A stretch of DNA of 21,086 bases from a bacterium (GCA_021803645.1 JAJZLI010000007.1:1-21086); one strand, 5' to 3'. Positions 1 to 7,302 are shown, numbered from the stretch's first letter. Notes: generated by a model from the sequence alone, not told the origin. A program made the numbers and translations.

Positions 1-1593
1 AAGTACTACTGCAGAAGATATAACTGAATCAGTAAATTTATGTAAAAGTCTTAAAATGGATAGTTCCTCTTCTGTAGCTCCTATTTCTAAAAAATTAATA
101 TCAGGCAACTTTTTTGCATATTTCTCTAGAACAGATTTGCACCTTACATATGTATATATAATATAGATACCAGAATCTCCATCAATAGAGATCGACTCAT
201 CTATATCAAATGCAATATCTGTATTCCTGCCAACCTTTAATATACTATACTTTACAGCACCTACTGCTAAAATTTCTGCAGTTTTTTCCACATCCATTTT
301 ATCTTTGTCTAATAATCCTATTATTTTGTTTTTTACCTCATCTATAAGATTGTCTATGTATATAACATTTCCTTCTCTAGAACTTATTTTACCCTTATTT
401 TTTAACGTCATAAGTCCATAACTTATATGCTCAAACATATTCTGTTTCCCAATTCCTAATTCATCACAAATTGCAAAAAGCTGTCTTAGAGCAAGACTTT
501 GCTCTGGACCAATTGTCCAGAAAATCTTGTCTGGATGATATTTTTCAACCTTGAGTTTTGTAAGTGCTATATCCTGTGTTATATATAGAGATGTTCCATC
601 AGATTTTATTAATATGGTATCTGTCAACCCATATTTTTCAAGGTTACTTAATATGGCCCCATCTTGTAGTTTTTTAAATATTCCCTTTTTTAGACCTTCT
701 TCTACTATCTTCTTTCCCAATTTATAGTGATTAGATTCCCTCCATATTACATCCCATCTATTTCCTAACCTTGAAAGAGTTTTATTTTGTCCTTCATATG
801 TATACTGTAATACTTTTTTCCATAATTCCATATTTACCTTGTCTTCATTTTCCCAATCAATAACCATTTGTCTTACCTTCTTCTCTACTTCTTCATCTTT
901 ACAATCTTCTGATCCTTTAACATAAAGTCTGTCTACAAAGATATCAGGAGATATCATTTGATCTTGAGGTGTATACCATTCATTTTGATTTAAATACCAA
1001 TAGTTTATGTCTATTGGTGTATTCTCACTCTTTCTTGCAAATTTTAGATATCCCCACATGAGTTTTGCTATGGCAATACCTCTATTGTTATCAACGCTAT
1101 CTCTTATTACTTTTATTCCTTCCCATTCCCATATATTTGCAATAGCCATGCCTGTTACATTATTTCTAAGATGTCCAAGGTGCATCGCCTTATTTGGATT
1201 AGGTGAAGTATGTTCTATAAGGAATGTCTTTTTCTGTGTATTTTGTAATTTTCCATATTCTTCTTTTAACTCTATTATATTTTTTAAATTTTGAAATAGT
1301 GTGCTTTTTGTTATCCATATGTTGATAAAACCTGGTTTTACTACGGACACTTTATCTATGAAATCGTCTTTTTGTATTTCTGATGCAATACTTTCTGCTA
1401 TATCAAATGGGTTTTTATTAAGTTTTTTCCCAAGCCTCATTGCTATTGGAGTTGAATAATCTCCGAATTCTGGCATTTGTAATTGTGATACTATAATAAT
1501 TTCACTAATGTCTATTTCTAACTTTTTTGCAGTTTGGGTATTGGCAATTTTTGTTAATAAATGTTTTTTTACTGGAGTGAGTATCTCTTCCAT
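1..1593 (-). CDS. argS: Arginyl-tRNA synthetase, 3' end cut by window edge
   Basis: Class I aminoacyl-tRNA synthetase that charges tRNA-Arg in the cytoplasm. The 531 visible residues run from the N-terminal tRNA-binding (Add-1) domain (about 1-110) through the catalytic HIGH-type motif HLGH (138-141, after HTSPNPNKAI) to the degenerate KMSK loop typical of ArgRS (ISSREGN). The beginning of the DALR anticodon-binding domain (YTYVRCKSVLEKY) is also visible. The extreme C-terminus lies left of the window. An in-frame ATG at 1611 would add six residues. I prefer 1593 because an extended -10 box (TGGTAGAAT on the minus strand) ends 8 nt before it, matching the layout at lysS and proS; the 1611 ATG would lie inside that box. 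The gene is divergent from the phosphomannomutase gene. Identity is seen directly from motifs; the start is inferred. Confidence 0.95.
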   Translation of the reverse strand, partial: MEEILTPVKKHLLTKIANTQTAKKLEIDISEIIIVSQLQMPEFGDYSTPIAMRLGKKLNKNPFDIAESIASEIQKDDFIDKVSVVKPGFINIWITKSTLFQNLKNIIELKEEYGKLQNTQKKTFLIEHTSPNPNKAMHLGHLRNNVTGMAIANIWEWEGIKVIRDSVDNNRGIAIAKLMWGYLKFARKSENTPIDINYWYLNQNEWYTPQDQMISPDIFVDRLYVKGSEDCKDEEVEKKVRQMVIDWENEDKVNMELWKKVLQYTYEGQNKTLSRLGNRWDVIWRESNHYKLGKKIVEEGLKKGIFKKLQDGAILSNLEKYGLTDTILIKSDGTSLYITQDIALTKLKVEKYHPDKIFWTIGPEQSLALRQLFAICDELGIGKQNMFEHISYGLMTLKNKGKISSREGNVIYIDNLIDEVKNKIIGLLDKDKMDVEKTAEILAVGAVKYSILKVGRNTDIAFDIDESISIDGDSGIYIIYTYVRCKSVLEKYAKKLPDINFLEIGATEEELSILRLLHKFTDSVISSAVVL

Positions 1594-1601
1594 GAAGTAA
1601 C

Positions 1602-1610
1602 ATTCTACCA
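1602..1610 (-). promoter_or_regulatory. Extended -10 box of argS (leaderless layout)
   Basis: The minus strand reads TGG-TAGAAT followed by 8 nt and then the argS ATG at 1593. No Shine-Dalgarno is present. TG-n-TAnnnT is the extended -10 class of sigma-70 promoters. With such spacing the transcript would begin at or a few nt before the start codon. Confidence 0.5.
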
Positions 1611-1717
1611 TAAATATGGATCTTTTTTTACTAATTTATAAAGTTCCTATTCCATAGTGCATTAGGAACTTTTATGGATTGCAATAGTTTATAGTATATT
1701 TTTGGTTCCATTTTGGC

Positions 1718-1723
1718 TATAAT
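1718..1723 (+). promoter_or_regulatory. Probable -10 box upstream of phosphomannomutase
   Basis: Perfect TATAAT, 30 nt before the ATG at 1754, in the 160-bp divergent gap between argS and phosphomannomutase. I see no clear -35 hexamer at the right distance. A second candidate, TATATT at 1741-1746, sits 7 nt before the ATG and would fit the leaderless layout used elsewhere in the window, so which box is used is open. Confidence 0.35.
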
Positions 1724-1753
1724 TAACGTACTTAGTTTATTATATTTATTATC

Positions 1754-3115
1754 ATGGATCCTGCAATTTTTAAAGCTTATGATATAAGAGGTATTTATCC
1801 AACTCAAATTAATGAGGATACCGTTGCAAAAATAGGATATTTTTATGTTAAATTTACTAAAGTTATAAATATTTGTGTAGGAAGAGATATCCGAATTTCA
1901 TCCCCAATTTTATTTGAACATTTTGTAAAAGGAGCTCTTCTTGCTGGTGCTAAAGTTACAGACCTTGGAGTGATTGCAACAGATATGGTTTATTTTGCTA
2001 CCGCAAAATATGGGTTCGATGGAGGAGTTCAAATTACTGCATCACATAATCCTAAAGAGTATAACGGAGTAAAGCTAGTCTTGAGGGATGCAAAACCTCT
2101 GAGTGGAGATAGTGGTATTTATGCCATTAGAGATTTGGTACTTGGCAGTGCTAATCAAAAATTTGATTATCCTGCTTCAATAGATGGCATTGAAAAATTA
2201 GATATTAAAGATGATTATATTAACCATGTTTTAAGTTTTGTTGATAAAGATAAAATAAAGGGGTTGAAGGTTGTTATTGATGCTGGAAATGGTATTGCAG
2301 GAACAATTCTACCTGATGTCTTTTCTCACCTTGGATGTGAATTAATTCCTTTATATTTTGAACCTGATGGAAATTTTCCAAATCACCAAGCTGAACCTCT
2401 TGATGAAGAAAATGTAAAAGATCTGGAAAAATTAGTAGTTGAAAGACATGCTGATCTTGGAGTTGCATATGATGGAGATGCTGATAGGTGCTTCTTTATT
2501 GATGAGAAAGGTGGATATTCTACAGGATATTTTATTACAGCAATGCTTGCAAAAAATATTTTAAAGAATCACCCTGGAGAAAAAATTATTCATGATCCAA
2601 GACAAATTTGGGCTATTGAAGATACTATAAATTCAATGGGAGGGGTATCTATAATATCAAAGGCAGGGCATGCTTTTATAAAGGAGAGAATGAGACAAGA
2701 AAATGCTATCTTTGCAGGAGAGCTATCTTCTCATTTTTACTTTAGAGAAAATTATTATGCAGATAATGGAATGATTCCTATGCTTATGATGCTTGAGCAC
2801 ATAATTACAGAAAGAAAACCTTTATCCCAACTTTTAGCTTATTATAGGTCTAAATATTTTGCTTCACCTGAAATTAATTATAAAGTTAGTGATGTATCTA
2901 AGATACTTGCACAAGTTGAAGAACATTATAAGGACAAGGCAGCAAGGGTGTATCATATAGATGGTCTTTCTGTTGATTTTTCAAATTGGAGATTTAATCT
3001 AAGGGGATCGAATACAGAACCCTTAATTAGACTTAATGCTGAAGCTAAGAGCCAAGAAATATTAGATAAACAGCTAAAAGAAGTAGAATCAGTTATAACA
3101 AGTGAAGAATTTTAA
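1754..3115 (+). CDS. Phosphomannomutase/phosphoglucomutase
   Basis: Alpha-D-phosphohexomutase (453 aa, normal for the PMM/PGM family) that interconverts hexose 6- and 1-phosphates in the cytosol, supplying sugar-1-phosphates for glycogen and nucleotide-sugar synthesis. All four active-site loops are visible. They are the phosphoserine loop TASHNP (S97), the Mg2+-binding DGDAD (240-244, then R245), the sugar-specificity loop GELSSH (322-327; most relatives have GExSGH), and the C-terminal phosphate-binding RGSNTEP (417-423). Whether mannose or glucose is preferred cannot be told from the sequence. The PGI/PMI-type isomerase 4.4 kb downstream supplies a matching substrate. No Shine-Dalgarno precedes the ATG. 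The gene ends 24 bp before the hairpin of the first cassette and has no other terminator of its own. Confidence 0.93.
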   Translation: MDPAIFKAYDIRGIYPTQINEDTVAKIGYFYVKFTKVINICVGRDIRISSPILFEHFVKGALLAGAKVTDLGVIATDMVYFATAKYGFDGGVQITASHNPKEYNGVKLVLRDAKPLSGDSGIYAIRDLVLGSANQKFDYPASIDGIEKLDIKDDYINHVLSFVDKDKIKGLKVVIDAGNGIAGTILPDVFSHLGCELIPLYFEPDGNFPNHQAEPLDEENVKDLEKLVVERHADLGVAYDGDADRCFFIDEKGGYSTGYFITAMLAKNILKNHPGEKIIHDPRQIWAIEDTINSMGGVSIISKAGHAFIKERMRQENAIFAGELSSHFYFRENYYADNGMIPMLMMLEHIITERKPLSQLLAYYRSKYFASPEINYKVSDVSKILAQVEEHYKDKAARVYHIDGLSVDFSNWRFNLRGSNTEPLIRLNAEAKSQEILDKQLKEVESVITSEEF

Positions 3116-3139
3116 ATAAAATAGTTATTATATATAAAA

Positions 3140-3224
3140 AAAGGAAACGGGTCAGAGAGATTTGGATTAAGATGTGCTTACGCACAAAATAATTTTGGTC
3201 TCCCTGACCCTTAAACTTTCCTTT
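3140..3224 (-). terminator. Large two-tier hairpin at the 3' end of cassette 1
   Basis: Nested inverted repeats seen directly. The outer arms are AAAGGAAA (3140-3147) with TTTCCTTT (3217-3224). The main stem is GGGTCAGAGAGA (3149-3160) with TCTCCCTGACCC (3199-3210), one mismatch in 12. The apical stem is TGTGC (3173-3177) with GCACA (3182-3186) around a 4-nt loop. On the minus strand it is followed by CCTTTTTTT, so it could terminate the cassette transcript. The size and shared outer stem (see 6487-6546) suggest it may do more than that. Confidence 0.55.
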
Positions 3225-3246
3225 GCATGACACTCATCCTTTCATT

Positions 3247-3260
3247 TGACCGTTAGGTCA
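3247..3260 (-). repeat. Mini-hairpin abutting the stop codon of cassette gene 1
   Basis: TGACC-4 nt-GGTCA begins on the minus strand at the base right after the TAA stop (3261-3263), creating a tandem TAATGA stop. The same 14-nt element, with one base changed in the loop, directly follows the homologous TAA at 6599-6601. Confidence 0.6.
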
Positions 3261-4019
3261 TTACCTCATTATGAGGGGGGGAGGTGAAAATGTCTCAACG
3301 TTTGAGCCTGGGACTTGGAGGATCTTTCCTGTGGTTGTCTGGTTTCCAGATACTGCAGTCAGGGTTGCCCCGACTGTGTTTGGAACTTGAAAAGCCATCC
3401 AGCCATCCATGGCAGATACTTCTGAAACCGAAGTGATGTTGCCCTGTGTGACAGATACCCAACCTTCCTTGGTGTTACCAAAAGCATCTGTTGCAGGGAC
3501 CTCAGCGATGGTACCCGGAATGAAGTTGTTTACTTCTCCTGGAGTATTATTCCAGTAGAGGTAAACGTTGTTGCCTGCAATGTCTGTACCTGACCACTCT
3601 GCACCCCTTGGGGTACCCATGAGCCATCCTTGGTACTCGACTACAGCAGAACCTTCCTTGGAGGAACCTAGAACCTCAAACGGTACTGGGACTCCGAACT
3701 TCAGGGACACAGAGACTGCCGTGACGTAGCTTGTGGCCTTGATGATGGTTGTGGGGTTGTTACCCACAACGACTTCCATGCCGGGCTGCGTTACGAACTC
3801 CACTTCCGTGGGGCCTGATTGCGTGAGCGGTATGCTCACTCCTTGGATATCTTCAGGACTCGTATATGAAACCATCGTCCATATCGTGTCGGGGGCCACC
3901 ATGTAGTACTCACCTGGAGTACCAATGTTTAGGCCAGATGCAGAAGCCGTGGATCCGATGCCGAGACTCATGGTCAGGGCCAGGAATGCGGCTGCTACCA
4001 GCGACAGGATCTTCCTCAA
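3261..4019 (-). CDS. Secreted beta-rich protein of unknown function, cassette gene 1
   Basis: 252 aa. The N-terminus is a typical signal peptide: MRK, a hydrophobic stretch 4-22, then STASA with likely cleavage after residue 27. The mature part is rich in V, T, S, G and P, has no cysteine and no further membrane segment, and looks like an all-beta extracellular protein. I recognise no family. It is clearly paralogous to the protein at 6626-7291: both share SPED/IPED...PLTQS/PVTQS, a G-(T/V)-PRGA-x-W motif, F(I/L)PG, and a 29-residue block GWVSVTQG...GWMAFQVPN with 17 identities. The start is TTG; AAAGG lies 10 nt upstream and the nearby ATG at 4029 is out of frame. G+C is about half, against about a third in neighbours. 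It could be a surface or matrix protein. Confidence 0.8.
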   Translation of the reverse strand: MRKILSLVAAAFLALTMSLGIGSTASASGLNIGTPGEYYMVAPDTIWTMVSYTSPEDIQGVSIPLTQSGPTEVEFVTQPGMEVVVGNNPTTIIKATSYVTAVSVSLKFGVPVPFEVLGSSKEGSAVVEYQGWLMGTPRGAEWSGTDIAGNNVYLYWNNTPGEVNNFIPGTIAEVPATDAFGNTKEGWVSVTQGNITSVSEVSAMDGWMAFQVPNTVGATLTAVSGNQTTTGKILQVPGSNVETFSPPPLIMR

Positions 4020-4028
4020 CGAAACTCA

Positions 4029-4034
4029 TCCTTT
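4029..4034 (-). promoter_or_regulatory. Ribosome-binding site of cassette gene 1
   Basis: The minus strand reads AAAGGA, 9-10 nt before the TTG start at 4019. It decides for a TTG start, since the overlapping ATG at 4029 leads into another frame. Near-copies of this site recur after the gene at 3229-3243. Confidence 0.5.
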
Positions 4035-4065
4035 CTCTTGGGACATTGTGCAAAGAACAAACATA

Positions 4066-4094
4066 ATTGTATCACATTAATCCTATATTGTAAA
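4066..4094 (-). promoter_or_regulatory. Sigma-70 promoter of cassette gene 1
   Basis: -35 TTTACA (4089-4094), 17-bp spacer, -10 TACAAT (4066-4071), all on the minus strand. The stretch from the -10 box to the ribosome site is 36 nt, as in the second cassette, and its first 20 nt match that cassette at 16 positions. Confidence 0.7.
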
Positions 4095-4115
4095 TACTAT
4101 AGGGAATATTATGGG

Positions 4116-6416
4116 TTAGTTAGAATTCCACCTTTGTATCTTATCCTCAACTTCTGTACGAGATCTTGAGTATCTTTCTTGACTTACCCTTATAACCTTT
4201 TCTTTATTAGTATTTCTTTCATATTGTAAATCAAGAGATGTTCCACTGAATGGTTTTGATACCATTCCATCTATCATTAACTTAATATAGAAATTATGTC
4301 TTTCAAGAGAAATTAAGTCTTGTGCAGTGAATATTGGAGAAAATTCTTTTTCAAGCAAATCGGCATCTTGTGGCCCTACAACAAAACTAAGTGATGTCCC
4401 CACATTTCCAAATATTGCATTCTGTATTTCTTCCTCAAGTTGTGCAATATACTGATGTGCAAGTATTAAATCCAGTCTATATTTTCTTGCCTCTGATAAT
4501 ATTTTTGTAAAAGCATTTGTGGCAAATGTTTGAAATTCATCAACATATAAAAAGAAATCTTGCCTGTCATTTTCATTTATTTTTACTCTTTGCATAGCTG
4601 CAGATTGAAGTCTCGTAATCAGCATTCCTCCTAAAAGTGCAGTTGATTCTTCTCCTATTCTGCCTTGAGAAAGATTTACAATTAATATTTTTTTTGTATT
4701 AATTATGTCCTCTAAATCAATTGTTGATGTTACTTGTCCCACCATATTTCTAATTGTTGCAGAGGATAGAAATCTCCCTACTTTATTCTGAATTGGAGCA
4801 ATTGCCTCAGATGATAATTTATTGTTTCTCTCCATTGATTCAAATTCTTCATTCCAAAATCTTGTTAAAATTGGATCCTTTAGGTAAGAAACTATTTTTT
4901 GCCTATAACTTTTATCTACTAATATCCTCTGTATTCCAAGTAAAGAAGTATTGTCAACTTGAAGTAAAGTTAATATACAATTATGGAGCAAATATTCTAA
5001 CCTTGGTCCCCAAGAGTCAAAGTGTTTTTTGAAGACAGCTAATATATTATCTGCAACCAAATCTCTTAAATGTTGGTCTTTAAGATCTAGTAAATTAATG
5101 GATACTGGATGTTCTGTATCTGATGGGTCTATTATTACCACATCATTGATTCTATTGTTTGGTATAAAGTTTAGAACATCATCTGCAAGTTCTCCATGAG
5201 GATCAAATACACCTACTCCATTTCCTCTTAGGATATCCGAAATTATCATATTTTTCATCATTGTACTTTTTCCTGTTCCTGTTTTTCCTAAAATGTACAT
5301 ATGTCTCCTTCTATCGTCTGTTTTTATGCCAAATTTCTTTTTGGTTTCTCTGAAATTTGTCATTCCTATTACAGTGACATCTTCTGTTGGGAGGTTTAAA
5401 GGAGATTCTGCCTTTTTTGCCTTTGACCAATGAATTGAAGGTGTTTCTACAGACAAGTTTGGCAGGTGATATAAAGATGCAAGTTCCTCTATATTTAATA
5501 TGTCTTTTGTATTCTTTCCTATAAATCTATTTTTAAAATAGGTGAAATTTTTTTCATGTGATTTTTTATCATTATTTGAGACTTCTATAAAAGAGTTCAA
5601 GTGTGGTGTTGAAAATTGTTTAAATGACGCTTTTATATCATTTACTACCCTTCTTGATTCACTCTCCTGTTCTGTTGCTGCCATTACCCTTATTACAATT
5701 TGATACCCAACCTTTAAGATTTTATTTTCTATTTGTTTTACCTTTTCTTCGTTGGTAAATGATGTTTCTTCTTTTTTATTTGCCTTCTCAGGATTTTGAC
5801 TTTTAATCATTTCTGTAAAACCAAAATTTTTTCCTTTTAGTTTTTCTACATATTTCTTGCTTCCCTCCTGCCATGTATTTCCTATTGGCCTTATGACAAA
5901 CTGTATAGCACATTCCCCATTTATATTTGTCATTGTTGCTGTTAATGCAGAAAGAGGATCAACATCAAAATTTTCAAATGTTTTTATAGGAAGACTATAT
6001 TTTTTTTCTAGTTTTATATTTGTAATGTATACAGAGTTATATTTATATACATCATCAAAATAGTCTTGAGATTCATGTATTTCTGAAAGTGGATATTGCG
6101 CATATATTTGTCCTGTTACAAAATCTCTCAAATATTTAGGAATTACAACATAAAATAATATTCCATCTTTATTTCCTGCTATCTCAAAACTTATTGGGTC
6201 TTTTGCTTTGCTTTTGCCTTCTATAATCCCGTGTAAGGAAGCAAACATTTGTTCTGCACTAAGTGGCGTTTTTTCATTTTCTTTTGGAACGGCTATCTTT
6301 AAAATGATTTTATCAGTAATTTCCTCATTTGTTACTTCTTTTGCTTTTAATATATAAAGCATTGCAATCACGAAGATTACAAAAGTTATAATTAGGAAAG
6401 TAAAAAGTATTACCAT
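4116..6416 (-). CDS. Membrane-anchored TraG/VirD4-like P-loop ATPase
   Basis: 766 aa with one N-terminal membrane segment (about 2-24), a 340-residue cytoplasmic linker region, and a C-terminal motor domain of the HerA/TraG/VirD4 superfamily. Visible motifs: Walker A GKTGTGKST (about 377-385), the superfamily-typical FDPHGE (about 404-409), Walker B FFLYVDEFQTF (D626, E627), then a sensor-like LAHQY. Related ATPases pump DNA or drive conjugation and pilus systems. Here no relaxase, VirB or pilin genes adjoin it, so its substrate is unknown. I place the start at 6416, because TATAAT ends 7 nt before that ATG and the membrane segment starts there. An ATG at 6443 would add nine residues. Base composition is AT-rich like the host, unlike the two cassettes on either side. 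Confidence 0.85.
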   Translation of the reverse strand: MVILFTFLIITFVIFVIAMLYILKAKEVTNEEITDKIILKIAVPKENEKTPLSAEQMFASLHGIIEGKSKAKDPISFEIAGNKDGILFYVVIPKYLRDFVTGQIYAQYPLSEIHESQDYFDDVYKYNSVYITNIKLEKKYSLPIKTFENFDVDPLSALTATMTNINGECAIQFVIRPIGNTWQEGSKKYVEKLKGKNFGFTEMIKSQNPEKANKKEETSFTNEEKVKQIENKILKVGYQIVIRVMAATEQESESRRVVNDIKASFKQFSTPHLNSFIEVSNNDKKSHEKNFTYFKNRFIGKNTKDILNIEELASLYHLPNLSVETPSIHWSKAKKAESPLNLPTEDVTVIGMTNFRETKKKFGIKTDDRRRHMYILGKTGTGKSTMMKNMIISDILRGNGVGVFDPHGELADDVLNFIPNNRINDVVIIDPSDTEHPVSINLLDLKDQHLRDLVADNILAVFKKHFDSWGPRLEYLLHNCILTLLQVDNTSLLGIQRILVDKSYRQKIVSYLKDPILTRFWNEEFESMERNNKLSSEAIAPIQNKVGRFLSSATIRNMVGQVTSTIDLEDIINTKKILIVNLSQGRIGEESTALLGGMLITRLQSAAMQRVKINENDRQDFFLYVDEFQTFATNAFTKILSEARKYRLDLILAHQYIAQLEEEIQNAIFGNVGTSLSFVVGPQDADLLEKEFSPIFTAQDLISLERHNFYIKLMIDGMVSKPFSGTSLDLQYERNTNKEKVIRVSQERYSRSRTEVEDKIQRWNSN

Positions 6417-6423
6417 ATAGTCA

Positions 6424-6429
6424 ATTATA
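6424..6429 (-). promoter_or_regulatory. -10 box of the TraG-like ATPase gene
   Basis: TATAAT on the minus strand, 7 nt before the ATG at 6416. A weak TTCAAA at a 16-bp spacing could be the -35. There is no Shine-Dalgarno, consistent with a leaderless transcript. Confidence 0.45.
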
Positions 6430-6486
6430 GAATAGTATAGCATTGTTTGAAGTATTTGAAAATTGTATTTTGACTGTAAATATGAG

Positions 6487-6546
6487 ACGGGTCAGAGGAT
6501 TTTTCTTTTATGCAATTGCATAAAATTTTTGTCATCCTCTGACCGT
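6487..6546 (-). terminator. Large two-tier hairpin at the 3' end of cassette 2
   Basis: Outer stem: ACGGGTCAGAGGAT (6487-6500) pairs with ATCCTCTGACCGT (6534-6546), 13 pairs with one bulged G. The apex holds a perfect 20-nt palindrome, TTTTATGCAATTGCATAAAA (6506-6525). The outer GGGTCAGAG stem is shared with cassette 1 but the apical palindrome is unrelated. On the minus strand it is not followed by a run of T, so a simple intrinsic terminator is less convincing here than in cassette 1. Confidence 0.5.
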
Positions 6547-6584
6547 TCTTTCTTGTTCTTTCCTTGAACCACCTTCCTTTTTTT

Positions 6585-6598
6585 TGACCGATAGGTCA
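6585..6598 (-). repeat. Mini-hairpin of cassette 2
   Basis: TGACC-4 nt-GGTCA on the minus strand, immediately after an in-frame TAA (6599-6601) that corresponds to the stop of cassette gene 1. Compared with 3247-3260, only one loop base differs. Confidence 0.55.
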
Positions 6599-6625
6599 TT
6601 ACTTGATAACCAAGAGGGGAGGGGC

Positions 6626-7291
6626 CTAATAGTCCGCAAGGGGTGTAATGGATCCAGAGACCTCGGCAGTGGTGTAAGTGTGGATTTCTCCAACACTCAC
6701 ATTCGGGACCACGAAGGTCATCCACCCATTACTGGGAGAAACCCTGGTCACCGTTGTGACACTCCCTTCTGTGACCGATACGAATCCAAATGGGACTGTG
6801 TCTCCATTAGCCACTTCTTCAGCGAAGACTGCAACCCTGGACCCTGGAAGGAAGTCGTTTCCACTACTACCGAAGTAGTAGTAGATTCCTCCTTGCCACA
6901 TGGCCCCGCGAGGGACTCCAATGAGGTCGCCCGATGACACGGAGACTCCGCCAGCAACCACTGTGAAGGGAATCCTCTTACCGAGGATTTGGATCCCATC
7001 CATGGGAACTGTTACCTTTGAACTCTTCCCTGAGAACTTGATGATCTGAAACTGAAACCCGGACCCGGCACTCGGATTTCCCAGCAGGATTTCTCCTGCT
7101 TGATTCGGAACTTGAAACCCAACAGGGACTGTCGACTGGGTCACGGGTACGGAGACATCCTCAGGAATCGTAGAGGCCTCAATCATTGTGCTGGTGTAGT
7201 ATACGCCAGCTGGTGATGCCGCCTTCGTCGTCGGAGCTAATACCCCGGTGCACAGAAACAGAAACGTGATCAGCGCCAAGAAACTCTTCAC
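6626..7291 (-). CDS. Secreted beta-rich protein of unknown function, cassette gene 2
   Basis: 221 aa from a GTG at 7291. Signal peptide: MK, hydrophobic core 3-19, then PTTKA with likely cleavage after residue 24. The mature part is rich in V, S, G and T, with no further membrane segment, and is paralogous to the protein of cassette 1 (IPED..VPVTQS, GVPRGAMW, FLPG, GFVSVTEG...GWMTFVVPN). The GTG start is chosen because AAAGG precedes it by 11 nt and the -10-to-ribosome-site distance then equals that of cassette 1. A longer form from an ATG at 7315 would place charged residues ahead of the signal peptide. The gene stops at TAG (6626-6628), but the frame stays open for eight more codons, APPLLVIK, to a TAA aligned with the stop of gene 1 (PPPLIMR). 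The TAG therefore looks like a late truncation. GC-rich relative to neighbours. Confidence 0.78.
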   Translation of the reverse strand: MKSFLALITFLFLCTGVLAPTTKAASPAGVYYTSTMIEASTIPEDVSVPVTQSTVPVGFQVPNQAGEILLGNPSAGSGFQFQIIKFSGKSSKVTVPMDGIQILGKRIPFTVVAGGVSVSSGDLIGVPRGAMWQGGIYYYFGSSGNDFLPGSRVAVFAEEVANGDTVPFGFVSVTEGSVTTVTRVSPSNGWMTFVVPNVSVGEIHTYTTAEVSGSITPLADY

Positions 7292-7302
7292 GGAGCTTAC
7301 CA

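Larger units (their letters stand above)
3140..4110 (-). repeat. Cassette 1: dispersed single-gene unit (promoter, gene, hairpins)
   Basis: Approximate limits of a unit whose parts recur in the same order and orientation at 6485-7390. In minus-strand order they are: CCCTATA and a -35/-10 promoter, a leader, a signal-peptide protein gene, TAATGACCTAACGGTCA at the stop codon, a purine-rich tail, and a two-tier hairpin ending CTCTGACCCGT. Similarity to the second copy fades on both sides of these limits. I see no clean target-site duplication or inverted terminal repeats, so the edges are set only by where the similarity stops. Confidence 0.6.

Noticed and set aside
1007..1294. 95-codon plus-strand open frame inside argS
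   Set aside because: It lies entirely antisense to a conserved synthetase domain and has no promoter or ribosome site.
3140..3263. Integron attC site
   Set aside because: The hairpin-after-gene layout and a GTTAGGT in the mini-hairpin recall attC, but the second cassette has GATAGGT, no matching RYYYAAC core is present at the other end, no integrase is in the window, and the cassettes carry their own promoters.
6492..6999. Overlapping open frames on both strands across cassette gene 2 (for example 6584-6937 plus, 6748-6999 minus)
   Set aside because: They are by-products of the low stop-codon density of GC-rich sequence; only the frame at 6626-7291 has a signal peptide, ribosome site, promoter and a paralog.
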